Shown: piece after piece, positions 53,648 to 63,923 of the stretch | Layout of the letters: the number at the start of each line of letters is the position of its first letter | Position numbering within the stretch: the stretch's first letter is position 1 | Source: an uncultured Bacteroidales bacterium | GTDB lineage: Bacteria > Bacteroidota > Bacteroidia > Bacteroidales > UBA932 | Assembly (NCBI GenBank): GCA_934680015.1 | Contig: CAKUSP010000003.1 | Coordinates: 1 to 64,000 of the forward strand | DNA length: 64,000 bases | Direction: 5' to 3' | The notes under the pieces: generated by a model | Seen by the model: only the letters and a program-made list of their open reading frames with translations | Databases searched by the model: none | What the model was told of the DNA's origin: nothing | Position numbers and translations under genes: made by a program

Positions 53648-54909
53648 TGGAAGATTTTTCAAAAAACGGCCGAAAACTTAGACCAAGAAGAGCCACTGGC
53701 GCAGCATCAACAGGAGCACGCCACGAAGAAGGACCTGCATATAGCACGTCCTCAAACTTTCGTCGTGAAAGAACCGAAAACAGTTCTTATGGCGAACATA
53801 GAAACACGCACTCAAATTCTGAAGGCAGAAGTTACGGCGAACACAGAAATACTCGCACGAATTCTGAAAACAGAAACTATGGTGAGCGCAGGAATACTCG
53901 TACATATGCTGATAATAAAAGCTATGGCGAACGTAGGAATTCAGATGCCCGTCCAGAGGGTAAAGGTTATGGCGAACACAAAGGCTATGGCGAGCGCAGA
54001 AATTCGCGTCCGAAGAACGACTTTTCAAGCAAGCCGACCTATGGACAACAAAAGTATGGGCGCAAACCTATGTCTAAGAAAGCTCCTATAAATAGAGCTT
54101 CGGATGAAGGGATCAGCAGGATGCTATCGCGCAAGCCTATCTTAAGCGAAATGCAATACTCTGACAATGACTATGTTAAGACACCTATTCAGGAAGAAGT
54201 ACGACTTAACAAGTTCATTGCTAATTCTGGCGTATGTTCTAGACGCGAAGCTGATACGCTAATTCAAGCTGGAGTGGTGACAGTAAATGGCAATGTAGTA
54301 ACTGAACTCGGAACGAAGGTCAATATCTATAAAGACGAAGTCAAATTCAATGGCGAGAGGCTAAAAGGCGAGGAAAAAGTATACCTGGTGATGAACAAAC
54401 CTCGTGGGTATGTAACTACCGCAAGTGACCCTCACGCAGAAAAAACAGTGATGGAGTTACTGAAAGGTTGTCCTTTTAGAGTATTCCCAGTAGGAAGACT
54501 TGACAAGAGCACCACAGGTGTACTTATGTTTACCAATGATGGAGAATTAGCAGAAAAGCTTACACACCCATCTTATGACAAGAAAAAAATCTACCAAGTA
54601 AATCTTGATAAACCACTCAAAGAAGAAGATTACGAAAAAATTCTTGCTGGCGTGGACCTAACTGATGGTAAGATGGCAGCCGATGAACTTGAATTCATAG
54701 ATGCCGATGATCACCGCAAGCTTGGTATAGAGATACATTCAGGTAAGAACAGAATAGTTAGACGACTTTTTGAAGCCCTAGGATATGAAGTTAAAGCCCT
54801 AGATAGAGTGTATTTTGCTGGGCTCACAAAAAAAGGCCTTAAAAAAGGGGAATGGCGTAAACTTTCAGAGGGAGAAGTAAACATTCTCAAAATGGGAGCT
54901 TATGTTTAA
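53647..54909 (+). CDS. RluB/RsuA-family pseudouridine synthase with repeat-rich N-terminus
   Basis: A 420-residue protein. Residues 1-165 are a basic, disordered extension containing 15-residue repeats of the form (S/N)YGE(H/R)RNT. Then come an S4 RNA-binding domain (about 178-235, VRLNKFIANSGVCSRREADTLIQAG) and a pseudouridine synthase domain (about 238-415) with GRLDKSTTGVLMFTNDGELA, containing the catalytic Asp. It modifies rRNA, probably 23S as RluB does. The extension may add RNA contacts. It overlaps the TonB-like gene by 1 nt and era by 8 nt. Confidence 0.9.
   Translation: MEDFSKNGRKLRPRRATGAASTGARHEEGPAYSTSSNFRRERTENSSYGEHRNTHSNSEGRSYGEHRNTRTNSENRNYGERRNTRTYADNKSYGERRNSDARPEGKGYGEHKGYGERRNSRPKNDFSSKPTYGQQKYGRKPMSKKAPINRASDEGISRMLSRKPILSEMQYSDNDYVKTPIQEEVRLNKFIANSGVCSRREADTLIQAGVVTVNGNVVTELGTKVNIYKDEVKFNGERLKGEEKVYLVMNKPRGYVTTASDPHAEKTVMELLKGCPFRVFPVGRLDKSTTGVLMFTNDGELAEKLTHPSYDKKKIYQVNLDKPLKEEDYEKILAGVDLTDGKMAADELEFIDADDHRKLGIEIHSGKNRIVRRLFEALGYEVKALDRVYFAGLTKKGLKKGEWRKLSEGEVNILKMGAYV
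53782..54006 (+). repeat. 45-bp tandem repeats in the pseudouridine synthase gene
   Basis: Four in-frame 45-bp units (53782-53961), each encoding a variant of (S/N)YGE(H/R)RNTxxNSEx, and further partial copies to 54006. The YGE motif recurs at residues 48, 63, 78, 93, 108 and 113. The units have diverged at the DNA level. Confidence 0.8.
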
Positions 54910-55780
54910 GTCTGGATTTGTAAACATAATCGGAAACCCGAATGTAGGCAAATCCACGCTTATGAATGCGATGGTGGGTGAAAAACTCAGCATCGTGACT
55001 GCTAAGGCTCAAACTACAAGACACCGAATTATGGGGATTGTGAACGGAGAAGACTATCAAATAGTTTTCTCCGACACCCCTGGTATCTTAAAACCTAATT
55101 ACCGGCTCCAGCAGGATATGGTAAATTTCGTAGATACAGCCATAGGGGATGCTGACATAATTCTCTATGTCACGGACACTGTAGAAAAGCCAAATAAAAA
55201 TATTGAATATGTTGAGAAGCTCCAGAAGCTCACTTGTCCTATAATTATCGTCATCAATAAAATAGACATAAGTAACCAAGACAAAGTGATGGAGTTAATG
55301 GATTATTGGAAAGGGAAAGTGCCAAGTGCCCAAATAATTCCAGCGTCCGCACAGGAGCACTTCGGACTTGATAATATCCTGCATAGCATTATCAAAAATT
55401 TACCAGTCTGCCCTCCGTGGTATGATAAAGATGCCTTCACAGACAAAAACCTTCGCTTTTTCGCGGAGGAAATAATACGCGAAAAAATTCTGCTTAACTA
55501 TAAAGAAGAAATCCCCTACTGCTGCCAAGTGGAAGTGGAATCCTTTAAAGAAGGAGCTGAACGCTACGATATTAGCGCTGTCATATATGTAATGAGAGAA
55601 TCCCAAAAAGGAATAGTGATAGGTAAAAAAGGCATAGCATTAAAAAAGGTGGGTACAGCAGCCAGAATAGACATGGAAGATTTTTTCCAAAAAAAGGTAT
55701 TCCTACAATTGTTCGTTAAAGTGGCACCAGACTGGAGAGAAGATAAAAAAGAACTCCGAAGATTCGGATATGAAGGCTAA
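54902..55780 (+). CDS. era: GTPase Era
   Basis: A 292-residue GTPase that binds the 3' end of 16S rRNA during small-subunit assembly. G1 GNPNVGKST, G2 TTRHRIMG, G3 DTPG, G4 NKID and a C-terminal KH domain with QKGIVIGKKGIALKKVG are visible. Length is standard. Its start overlaps the end of the pseudouridine synthase gene by 8 nt, tying two ribosome-maturation genes together. Confidence 0.97.
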   Translation: MFKSGFVNIIGNPNVGKSTLMNAMVGEKLSIVTAKAQTTRHRIMGIVNGEDYQIVFSDTPGILKPNYRLQQDMVNFVDTAIGDADIILYVTDTVEKPNKNIEYVEKLQKLTCPIIIVINKIDISNQDKVMELMDYWKGKVPSAQIIPASAQEHFGLDNILHSIIKNLPVCPPWYDKDAFTDKNLRFFAEEIIREKILLNYKEEIPYCCQVEVESFKEGAERYDISAVIYVMRESQKGIVIGKKGIALKKVGTAARIDMEDFFQKKVFLQLFVKVAPDWREDKKELRRFGYEG

Positions 55781-55783
55781 TTT

Positions 55784-58486
55784 ATGCGCGAAGATTACGA
55801 AGACATAATAGAAGAAGATAACGACGAAGAACTTGATGAGACGCCTCTCGAAGGAGAAGGCTCAGACGGACGATTCGACAAATTGCTAGAAAGTGACGCT
55901 AAGAAATACAAACTTTCAGGCATGTTTAAGGAATGGTATTTGGACTATGCGTCCTATGTCATTCTACATCGCGCTGTTCCCCATATAGTAGATGGTCTTA
56001 AACCTGTTCAACGCCGCGTTCTTCACGCTATGTTTAAGGTGGATAATGGCTCATATACCAAAGTAGCCACACTCGTGGGTGAAGCCATGAAATACCATCC
56101 ACATGGTGATGCCTCCATATTAGGAGCGATGGTCCAGATTGGCCAAAAAGGATTTGCCATTGATTGCCAAGGGAACTGGGGTAATATACTTACTGGCGAC
56201 GCCAATGCCGCGCCACGTTACATAGAAGCCAGGCTAAGCAAATTCGCCAAAGAAGTAGTATTCGATCCTCGAATCACCAACTGGATGAACAGCTATGATG
56301 GTCGAAATCAAGAACCTACCGAGCTCCCGGTAAGGTTTCCATTGCTATTGGCCCAAGGAACCGAAGGAATCGGTGTCGGTATGTCCTCACGCATTCTTCC
56401 TCATAATTTCAATGAACTTATAGATGCTTCTATCAGTATTCTTAAGAACGAGCCTTACGAGATTTACCCGGATTTCCCGACAGGTGGCTATGCAGACTGC
56501 TCGAAATACATGCAAGGAAGACGTGGAGGTTCCGTAAGGATCAGGGCCAAGGTAGAAAAAGTGGATAAAAATACTATCTCCATTACCGATATTCCATACG
56601 GAAAAACCACTAAAATACTTACCGAATCCATACTCAAGGCCAAGGATAAGGGTAAAATAAAACTGAAGAACATCGAAGATCTTACGACAGATAAGGTTAA
56701 GATAATAATACATCTTCCATCTGATGTCTCTCCGGATAAGACGATAGATGCACTATATGCATTTACTGACTGTGAAACCACCATCACGCCTAACGCTTGT
56801 GTCATAGTAGATAACAAGCCTGCATTTCTTTCAGTACATGATATTCTAGAATATAGTACCCAACACACTAAAGATCTATTACTCGCGCAACTCCAATTCA
56901 GGCTAAACGAGTTAGAAAATAATTGGCATTATACTTCACTGGAAAGAATCTTCTTCGAAAACAAAGTTTATAAAATACTTGAAGAAGATTTCGAGAGTTG
57001 GGATGCACAGAAAGAGGCTATCTTAAACAGAATGAAGGAGTACGAGAGTTCTCTTCGCCGTGAAATATCTATGGAAGACATAGATAGACTCGTGGACAAG
57101 CCAGTGCGAAAACTCTCAAAGTTCGACACGAAAGTTCTCGATGAAAAATTACTTGCCATAGAAGACGAAATATCAGAAGTACACCACGATATAGACCATA
57201 TCGTGGAATTCACCATAGATTGGTTCACCCACTTAAAACAGACATACGGAGATAACTTCCCTAGACTGACCGAAATAACTGGATTTGAAACCATAACTGC
57301 ACAAAAAGTCATTAACAATAATGCCAAACTTTATGCAAACCTTGAAAAAGGCTTCGTGGGCATGTCCTTGAAAAAGGATGACGATGGAACATATATTTGT
57401 GACTGTTCTGATCTATCAGAAGTGATAGTAATACGTAAAGATGGAAAGTTCAAAGTTTCCAAAATAACAGACAAGGCCTATTTCGGGGAAAATCTGCTTT
57501 ATGTAGGGCTATTCAATCGTGGCGATAATCGCACAATCTATAATGTAATCTATAGAATGGGTAAAACAAGCATCTACTATGCTAAACGCTTTGCCATAAC
57601 ATCGATTACACGAGATAAAGAATACGATATAACCACCGGAGATGAAGGTTCACAGATAGTGTGGCTAAGCGTTAATCACAACGGGGAGGCAGAAACAGTA
57701 AAAATCCAGCTCAAGCCCAAGGCGAAAATCAAGAAAATGGTTTTCGAATACGACTTCAGTACTCTGGCCATCAAAGGAAGAGCCTCTCGAGGGAACCTAG
57801 TAAGTAAGAATGTCATTCATAAGATCAGCCTTAAATCGGCTGGAGTATCGACAATCGCAGGAAAAGATATCTGGTACGATGCCGATATCCAGAAACTGAA
57901 TGATGAACAAAGAGGCCTCTACTTAGGTGCCTTCGGGACCGACGATAAGGTTCTGGCCATTTTCAAAAACGGCACATTCTACACGACTTCATTCGATGTT
58001 TCTAACCGCTATCCGGGGGATTTACTTAAAATAGAGAAATTCGATCCGAATAAGACATTCACAGCACTCTATTATGATGGGGCTTCAAAGACCTACTATG
58101 TAAAAAGGTTTTCCTTTATCTTGAGCGACAATACTCCTATGAGTTTTATTTCTGAGCACCCGAAGTCAAGACTTGTGGCTTTAAGCGAAGATACGCGTCC
58201 GCAATATCTTGTAGTATTCGGAGGCAAATCGGAACACAGGGAACCAGAAGCAGTGGATGCATCCGCTTGGATTGCTAAAAAAGGAATAAGCGCTAAAGGT
58301 AAAAAGTGCCATGACAGGGAGATTAAAGAAGTTAAGTTCATAGAGCCACTAGAGGAAGAAGAGAATTCAACTACCGACAGCGAAGAAAATAATAATACAC
58401 CTATCGTTAATTCTATAATAAATGAGGAAGTTGACACTTCTTTAGATAGTTCTGACGATAACATTGAAGAACCTACTTTATTTTGA
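55784..58486 (+). CDS. parC: DNA topoisomerase IV subunit A (ParC)
   Basis: A 900-residue type IIA topoisomerase subunit. After an acidic N-terminal tail it shows YASYVILHRAVPHIVDGLKPVQRRVLHAM, the quinolone-region motif YHPHGDASILGAMV, and the catalytic Tyr in AAPRYIEARLSK. The C-terminal half (about 530-830) is a beta-pinwheel without a clear GyrA box, which supports ParC rather than GyrA. The C-terminus is an acidic, disordered tail. It relieves chromosome linkage with ParE. It begins 3 nt after era. Confidence 0.9.
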   Translation: MREDYEDIIEEDNDEELDETPLEGEGSDGRFDKLLESDAKKYKLSGMFKEWYLDYASYVILHRAVPHIVDGLKPVQRRVLHAMFKVDNGSYTKVATLVGEAMKYHPHGDASILGAMVQIGQKGFAIDCQGNWGNILTGDANAAPRYIEARLSKFAKEVVFDPRITNWMNSYDGRNQEPTELPVRFPLLLAQGTEGIGVGMSSRILPHNFNELIDASISILKNEPYEIYPDFPTGGYADCSKYMQGRRGGSVRIRAKVEKVDKNTISITDIPYGKTTKILTESILKAKDKGKIKLKNIEDLTTDKVKIIIHLPSDVSPDKTIDALYAFTDCETTITPNACVIVDNKPAFLSVHDILEYSTQHTKDLLLAQLQFRLNELENNWHYTSLERIFFENKVYKILEEDFESWDAQKEAILNRMKEYESSLRREISMEDIDRLVDKPVRKLSKFDTKVLDEKLLAIEDEISEVHHDIDHIVEFTIDWFTHLKQTYGDNFPRLTEITGFETITAQKVINNNAKLYANLEKGFVGMSLKKDDDGTYICDCSDLSEVIVIRKDGKFKVSKITDKAYFGENLLYVGLFNRGDNRTIYNVIYRMGKTSIYYAKRFAITSITRDKEYDITTGDEGSQIVWLSVNHNGEAETVKIQLKPKAKIKKMVFEYDFSTLAIKGRASRGNLVSKNVIHKISLKSAGVSTIAGKDIWYDADIQKLNDEQRGLYLGAFGTDDKVLAIFKNGTFYTTSFDVSNRYPGDLLKIEKFDPNKTFTALYYDGASKTYYVKRFSFILSDNTPMSFISEHPKSRLVALSEDTRPQYLVVFGGKSEHREPEAVDASAWIAKKGISAKGKKCHDREIKEVKFIEPLEEEENSTTDSEENNNTPIVNSIINEEVDTSLDSSDDNIEEPTLF

Positions 58487-59004
58487 TAATTAGTTTAACT
58501 GGTTTTATGGGCTCTGGCAAGAGCAGCGTGGGAGTTAGACTCGCCACGTGCTTAGGCTATGATTTTATCGACCTGGACAACTATATAGAAAAGAAAATTG
58601 GGCTTTCAATAAATGAAATATTCAAAGAGCAAGGCGAGGATGGGTTTAGAGCAATAGAAGCAGAAGCATTAAGGGATGTGGTTATAATGCACAAGCTCAC
58701 CGCAGAAAATTTAGTTCTCGCTCTAGGAGGTGGAACTCTTTCAATAGGAGGTGTTAGTCATCTCATATTAGAAGACACCACTTGCATATATCTAAAAGCA
58801 AGCGAAGAAACTTTAAAAAGAAGGATTGAGAAAAGTAACGATGAGCTAAGACCTTTATGGGACGCGAAAACTCTACATCAGTTATATAAATCAAGAAAAG
58901 ATTTGTATGAATCTGCACCTATATGCGTAGATACTGATGGTCTTAGTGAAGATGAAGTGGCAGAGAAAGTGTCAAATTTGATTAAAAAGGAGCATTCCGT
59001 ATGA
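58483..59004 (+). CDS. aroK: Shikimate kinase
   Basis: A 173-residue enzyme phosphorylating shikimate at O3 in aromatic amino acid synthesis. Walker A GFMGSGKSSVG, DLDNYIEKKIG (substrate-binding Asp), FRAIEAEALRDV, LALGGGT and RPLW are visible. No ATG precedes the P-loop: the first in-frame ATG falls inside it (Met9). Translation therefore probably starts at TTG 58483, which overlaps the parC TGA (TTGA), suggesting coupling. Confidence 0.93.
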   Translation: MIISLTGFMGSGKSSVGVRLATCLGYDFIDLDNYIEKKIGLSINEIFKEQGEDGFRAIEAEALRDVVIMHKLTAENLVLALGGGTLSIGGVSHLILEDTTCIYLKASEETLKRRIEKSNDELRPLWDAKTLHQLYKSRKDLYESAPICVDTDGLSEDEVAEKVSNLIKKEHSV

Positions 59005-60758
59005 TAAAAGAAAGCAAGTGGGTTCTTAAGGAAGCCTCTGATAGCGAAAGTATAGAAAGGCTGAGCACAGAAATAGGCATTGACAAAGTGCTTGCCGACC
59101 TTTTACTAAAACGTGGAATAGACTCCATCGAAAAAGCAAGAGCCTTCTTTAAACCTAATCTCGACAACCTACACAATCCATTTCTGATGAAAGACATGGA
59201 TAAGGCTGTTGAGCGCCTGCATAAAGCCATAATCGGTAACGAGAAAATAATGATCTATGGGGATTACGATGTAGATGGAACCACAGCTGTAGCCTTGCTA
59301 TATTCATTCATAAAACGATTTACAGATAATCTCGATTTCTATATCCCCGATAGATACAACGAAGGGTACGGAATCTCCAATAAAGGAATAGATTACGCAG
59401 CCGATTCAGGCGTAAATCTAATCATAACAGTGGATTGTGGCATCAAGGCAGTAGAAAAGGTGGAAAAGGCCAATTCCAAAGGAATAGATGTAATCATATG
59501 TGACCACCACCTTTCAGATGAAAAGCTACCACCTGCCATTGCCGTGCTTGACCCTAAAAGGGATGACTGCCATTACCCATTCGATGACTTGTCTGGTTGC
59601 GGAGTGGGGTTCAAATTGGCCCAAGCCTATAGTCAAACGTATGGTGTAGATTTCAACTCGCTTCTCCCACTACTTGACTTACTGGTTGTCAGTATCGCTT
59701 CTGACCTTGTAAGTATGACTGGCGAAAACAGGGTTCTTGCTTATTATGGACTTAAAATTCTAAATGCAAACCCACGCAAAGGATTGGCAGCCATGATAGA
59801 GTTGTCCGCATTGGAGCCAGGACACATTACGATTGACGACATAGTATTTAAGATTGGCCCGAGAATTAATGCAGCCGGGCGCATGGAGACAGGTCGATTG
59901 GCCGTGGAACTGCTCACAGCTCAAAGCCAGGAAGATGCACTACGAATTGGCAAACAGATCAACAATAATAACAATGAGCGAAAAAGCATTGATCGAGAGA
60001 TTACACAGGAGGCCATAGAGATGGTAAATAGTGGAAAAGCATTGGCCACTAAAAATGCAACCATCGTATATAACGAAAACTGGAATAAAGGCGTCGTGGG
60101 GATAGTGGCATCTAGACTCGTCGAAACCTTTTTTAAACCTACAGTGGTACTTACAAAATCCAATGGCTTTGTAACAGGCTCTGCTCGTAGTATTCAAGGA
60201 TTTGACTTATACTCGTCGATAGAAAGTTGCGCTGATCTTTTAGAAAATTTCGGTGGACACATTTATGCAGCTGGGCTTACTATGAAAGAAGAAAATGTTC
60301 AAGAATTTGCCAAGCGCATGGATAAATTCGCCGAAGGAAAAATAAGTAAAGAACTTACCACTCCGACTATCGAGATAGATGCAAAGATTAATTTAAATCA
60401 GATAACTCCTAGGTTTTTCCGCTTCCTAAAACAATTTCAGCCATTCGGTCCAGGTAACACTAACCCGGTATTCATGACCGAAGCAGTATGCGATGAAGGT
60501 AGAGGACGCAAAGTAGGAGCTGGTGCGAAGCATCTGAAACTAGACCTTATACAGGAAGACTATTCAGTGACCATTCCTGCCATTGCTTTTAATATGGACG
60601 AATACTTTGAGTATATAAGTGCTGGCAATCCTTTTGATGTATGTTATTCCTTAGTAGAAAACTATTTCAGAGGGAACAGCAGCATTCAGATAAGAATCAA
60701 AGACATTAAAGAAAGACACGAAGAAATAATAAAAGATAACTATGATACAAGAATTTAG
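59001..60758 (+). CDS. recJ: Single-stranded-DNA exonuclease RecJ
   Basis: A 585-residue 5'-3' exonuclease of the DHH family acting in recombination and mismatch repair. Visible: [17 protein letters not shown] (motif I), VDCGIK, CDHHL (DHH motif III), [40 protein letters not shown], and the DHHA1 part [15 protein letters not shown] with [10 protein letters not shown]-terminal OB domain follows. It starts in the aroK stop (ATGA overlap) and overlaps lysS by 17 nt. Confidence 0.96.
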   Translation: MIKESKWVLKEASDSESIERLSTEIGIDKVLADLLLKRGIDSIEKARAFFKPNLDNLHNPFLMKDMDKAVERLHKAIIGNEKIMIYGDYDVDGTTAVALLYSFIKRFTDNLDFYIPDRYNEGYGISNKGIDYAADSGVNLIITVDCGIKAVEKVEKANSKGIDVIICDHHLSDEKLPPAIAVLDPKRDDCHYPFDDLSGCGVGFKLAQAYSQTYGVDFNSLLPLLDLLVVSIASDLVSMTGENRVLAYYGLKILNANPRKGLAAMIELSALEPGHITIDDIVFKIGPRINAAGRMETGRLAVELLTAQSQEDALRIGKQINNNNNERKSIDREITQEAIEMVNSGKALATKNATIVYNENWNKGVVGIVASRLVETFFKPTVVLTKSNGFVTGSARSIQGFDLYSSIESCADLLENFGGHIYAAGLTMKEENVQEFAKRMDKFAEGKISKELTTPTIEIDAKINLNQITPRFFRFLKQFQPFGPGNTNPVFMTEAVCDEGRGRKVGAGAKHLKLDLIQEDYSVTIPAIAFNMDEYFEYISAGNPFDVCYSLVENYFRGNSSIQIRIKDIKERHEEIIKDNYDTRI

Positions 60759-62256
60759 CGAACAGGAACTTATCCGCAGGGAATCTCTTGCGAAACTGAG
60801 AGAACTCGGGATTGACCCTTATCCGGCCGCCCTTTATCCAGTAAACACAAATTCCGCTCAAATAGCTGCAGACTTCGACCCTCAAAAAGGCAATTTTCAG
60901 GATGTTTGTATAGCAGGGCGCATAATGAGCCGCCGTATTATGGGAGCTGCCTCTTTCGGTGAGATTCAAGACGAAAGCGGTAGAATTCAAATATATGTAA
61001 AACGAGATGAGATCTGTCCTGGCGAAGACAAAACCATGTACAACACAGTATGGAAAAAACTGTTAGACATAGGTGATATAATCGGAGTGAAAGGATTTGC
61101 CTTTTATACACAAACTGGTCAGTTAAGCATTCATGCAAAGGAAATCACGCTTTTAAGCAAATCGCTTCGCGTCCTTCCTATTGTAAAAGAGCTTGATGGA
61201 CAAGTATTCGATGCCTTTACCGACCCGGAGATGAGGTATCGTCAAAGATATGTAGACCTGATCGTAAACCCTTCAGTGAGAGACATTTTTATAAAAAGGG
61301 CTCAGATTATCGCCACCATGCGCGAATACTTTAACGCCGCAGGTTGCCTGGAAGTGGAAACCCCAATACTTCAAAGTATTCCAGGAGGAGCAACGGCACG
61401 TCCTTTTATAACACACCATAACGCACTGGATATTCCTCTATATCTTCGAATTGCTAACGAACTCTACTTAAAACGTCTCATTGTAGGAGGGTATAACGGC
61501 GTTTACGAATTTGCAAAAGATTTTCGTAACGAAGGCATGGATAAAACCCATAACCCGGAGTTTACCTGCATGGAGATTTATGTAGCCTACAAAGACTATA
61601 TATGGATGATGGACTTCATCGAAAAACTGCTCGAAAAAATCGCAATAAAAGTAAACGGAAGTACCAAAGTGAAGATAGGCGAGAATGAAGTCGATTTCGC
61701 TGGACCTTACCGCAGACTCCCTATTCTCGATGCCATCGAAGAGTATGCAGGAGTTAATGTAAAGGGCATGAATGAAGAACAACTCCGTGAGGTATGTAAA
61801 AAACTGCATGTAGAAGTGGAACCATCTTTCGGAAAAGGAAAATTAATCGATGCCATCTTCGGTGAATATTGTGAAGACAAGCTCATCCAGCCTACCTTCG
61901 TAACCGACTATCCTGTCGAAATGTCGCCACTTACCAAGCGCCATCGTAATGATAGTTCACTGACAGAACGTTTCGAACTCTTTGTAAACGGAAAGGAATT
62001 AGCCAATGCCTACTCTGAATTAAACGATCCTATAGACCAATTGGAGCGCTTCGAAGAACAAGCAGCACTAAAGAGCAAAGGCGATGATGAAGCCATGTAT
62101 ATAGATATGGACTTCGTACGCGCGCTTGAATATGGAATGCCTCCGACCTCTGGATTAGGAATGGGAATCGATCGACTGACCATGTTCATGACTGGCCAAA
62201 GCACTATTCAGGACGTGCTGTTTTTCCCTCAAATGAGGCCTGAAAAAATGAATTAA
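60742..62256 (+). CDS. lysS: Lysyl-tRNA synthetase, class II
   Basis: A 504-residue enzyme charging tRNA-Lys. N-terminal OB anticodon-binding domain (about 50-145, [27 protein letters not shown]), motif 1 around [12 protein letters not shown], motif 2 [23 protein letters not shown], and motif 3 [13 protein letters not shown]. Length is normal. The start inside recJ (17-nt overlap) retains a complete N-terminus. Its last 53 nt overlap the convergent membrane-protein gene. Confidence 0.98.
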   Translation: MIQEFSEQELIRRESLAKLRELGIDPYPAALYPVNTNSAQIAADFDPQKGNFQDVCIAGRIMSRRIMGAASFGEIQDESGRIQIYVKRDEICPGEDKTMYNTVWKKLLDIGDIIGVKGFAFYTQTGQLSIHAKEITLLSKSLRVLPIVKELDGQVFDAFTDPEMRYRQRYVDLIVNPSVRDIFIKRAQIIATMREYFNAAGCLEVETPILQSIPGGATARPFITHHNALDIPLYLRIANELYLKRLIVGGYNGVYEFAKDFRNEGMDKTHNPEFTCMEIYVAYKDYIWMMDFIEKLLEKIAIKVNGSTKVKIGENEVDFAGPYRRLPILDAIEEYAGVNVKGMNEEQLREVCKKLHVEVEPSFGKGKLIDAIFGEYCEDKLIQPTFVTDYPVEMSPLTKRHRNDSSLTERFELFVNGKELANAYSELNDPIDQLERFEEQAALKSKGDDEAMYIDMDFVRALEYGMPPTSGLGMGIDRLTMFMTGQSTIQDVLFFPQMRPEKMN

Positions 62257-62896
62257 GAGCTTCTTTTTTAGCCTCTTTAACCGCTTTAGAGTTGCGTTCC
62301 AAAAGCAGGAGCGCAACTTTTTCTTGTGCCCCCATAAAGCTGATATTTAAAGCCATGGCACCACCTAAAATTCCACTTATATAGCAATTAGACAGTATTT
62401 GAACCATAATTCCACATATAGTAAGCGCATTAAGAGCCGTATATTCAGCTCCTAGTAAAGGTTCTTCCACATATATAAAGCCAGCCGGTACGACAAATGT
62501 TAATCCCATGGCTAACCACTCATTCTTAAGCGATGGTTTGTTAACATGAACATCTATCCCGACTTCTTGAAGAAAAGACACGGCAGTATCATAATCGCCT
62601 ACCGCGTATGCGAGCCGAGATTTTTTTATACCAATCTCTTGTCTTATTTCTGAAGGAACAGCGTATAATCTGATGCGATTCAATGTATTTAAGGAAGCAG
62701 CATAGTCCCCAGCCTCCTTTAGCGCATTAGATTTCGCCATTATAGCTTCATTGAATTCTATGGGATTCTTCGCATAATAAGCATCTCTTTCACATAATGA
62801 AGCCATTACATGGGGATTCAAGTCCGTTTGGGCCTTACTTGAAAAGACTGCGCACAGGAACGTGAATATTAAACACGATAGTTTGATTCTGAGCAT
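62204..62896 (-). CDS. Membrane protein of unknown function
   Basis: A 230-residue exported protein with a signal peptide ([22 protein letters not shown]), a helical, TPR-like segment (about 45-120) and two hydrophobic helices (about 126-145 and 152-180). I do not recognise the family. The signal peptide supports the start at 62896, although this lies 62 nt inside the preceding gene. At the other end it overlaps lysS by 53 nt in antisense. Both it and its neighbour combine TPR-like and membrane segments, so they may act together. Confidence 0.65.
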   Translation of the reverse strand: MLRIKLSCLIFTFLCAVFSSKAQTDLNPHVMASLCERDAYYAKNPIEFNEAIMAKSNALKEAGDYAASLNTLNRIRLYAVPSEIRQEIGIKKSRLAYAVGDYDTAVSFLQEVGIDVHVNKPSLKNEWLAMGLTFVVPAGFIYVEEPLLGAEYTALNALTICGIMVQILSNCYISGILGGAMALNISFMGAQEKVALLLLERNSKAVKEAKKEALNSFFQASFEGKTARPE

Positions 62897-63923
62897 TTTT
62901 CAAATAATCATTATATAAACCCACTGATATATAACTACCATAGATATTACTTATATGTAGCAAAGAGGCCAAGGTCGTAAAAAGTATTGTTCGCCAATCC
63001 TTAGCTCCAACCTTTACCCAACTTTCCACAGCAAAGGCAGTAAAAGAGGCTCCCAGTAGCAATGATGCAGCCCCTTCGCCATAATTACCAACGTAGAATT
63101 TACCTAAACCTGGAACTATCGCAGATAGCCCGGCTGCCACCCAAGGGCTTTTGCCTTTCTCGATAAATCTCTGCTTGTATATATCTTCAAAAACTCTTTC
63201 ACCATCCTTCATAAGATATGAATTAAAGGTAAAAGCTTTACTATAAAACTCATAGCCCTGTCTATCGTCTTCCAAAAGACTTATGGCCGCAAGTTCATAG
63301 TTCTGTAACTCAACTCTCTCTCCCTTATAGGTTTTAAGAACTGACTTAGCCTCAGCATAATTTTTTTGATATACATCGCAGACCGCTGCATAAAAAACTG
63401 AAGGCTCGAAAAAATTGGACTTCTCGCGCACATTTTTAAAATAATCCGAAGCCTGCTGCAAAGCGCCTGAAGTATATAAAGACAAGCCTTTGTAATAATC
63501 AAGTGTATCTGAAGGAGCGATATTAACCCCAAAGAGATAATACACGGCATCGCAGGATAAGTTATTCCCTATTAAATATCTAATAAACTCTTCATCTTCA
63601 GACAAGCTTCGGCACTTACCTACTGGGGCCAAATTTTCCAATTGAAAAGTAGTGAAAGCCTGTGGCACCTCCAAAGGGCCAAAAATATCTTCATGTATCA
63701 GACCATCTTCCTTAAAATAGTGACAACCTGCCAGGCCAATCTGCGTATCACGCACAATCCTATCCGTAGTAGCCAAAATAGCGCATACAAGACCTTTTTC
63801 CTTCACCGACTGCTTAAAAAACTCTATATGCGATGGAGTAAATCTAGAAACCCTGCCATAAGACAAAGTAGAAATCATAAGAAAAGCCACACAGGCACAA
63901 AGCAATCGCGCACTACGTGTCAT
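62835..63923 (-). CDS. TPR and membrane-helix protein of unknown function
   Basis: A 362-residue exported protein (signal MTRSARLLCACVAFLMISTLSYG). The central part (about 130-240) contains TPR-like helices (YKGLSLYTSGALQQASDYFKNV, AVCDVYQKNYAEAKSVLKTY). The end has SPWVAAGLSAIVPGLGKFYVGNYGEGAASLLLGA, a Pro/Gly-rich hairpin of two membrane helices like those in TM2/DUF5683-type proteins, and a further helix. Function unknown. Its ATG overlaps the TGA of the partly seen upstream gene (ATGA), and its 3' end overlaps the next gene by 62 nt. Confidence 0.72.
   Translation of the reverse strand: MTRSARLLCACVAFLMISTLSYGRVSRFTPSHIEFFKQSVKEKGLVCAILATTDRIVRDTQIGLAGCHYFKEDGLIHEDIFGPLEVPQAFTTFQLENLAPVGKCRSLSEDEEFIRYLIGNNLSCDAVYYLFGVNIAPSDTLDYYKGLSLYTSGALQQASDYFKNVREKSNFFEPSVFYAAVCDVYQKNYAEAKSVLKTYKGERVELQNYELAAISLLEDDRQGYEFYSKAFTFNSYLMKDGERVFEDIYKQRFIEKGKSPWVAAGLSAIVPGLGKFYVGNYGEGAASLLLGASFTAFAVESWVKVGAKDWRTILFTTLASLLHISNIYGSYISVGLYNDYLKNAQNQTIVFNIHVPVRSLFK

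Noticed and set aside
53678..54091. Open frames in other frames over the RluB-like N-terminus
   Set aside because: They arise because the 45-bp repeats keep all frames open; no independent support.
55784..58486. Assignment as GyrA
   Set aside because: No clear GyrA box in the C-terminal pinwheel, and the HPHGDASILGAMVQIGQKG stretch is of the Bacteroidetes ParC type.
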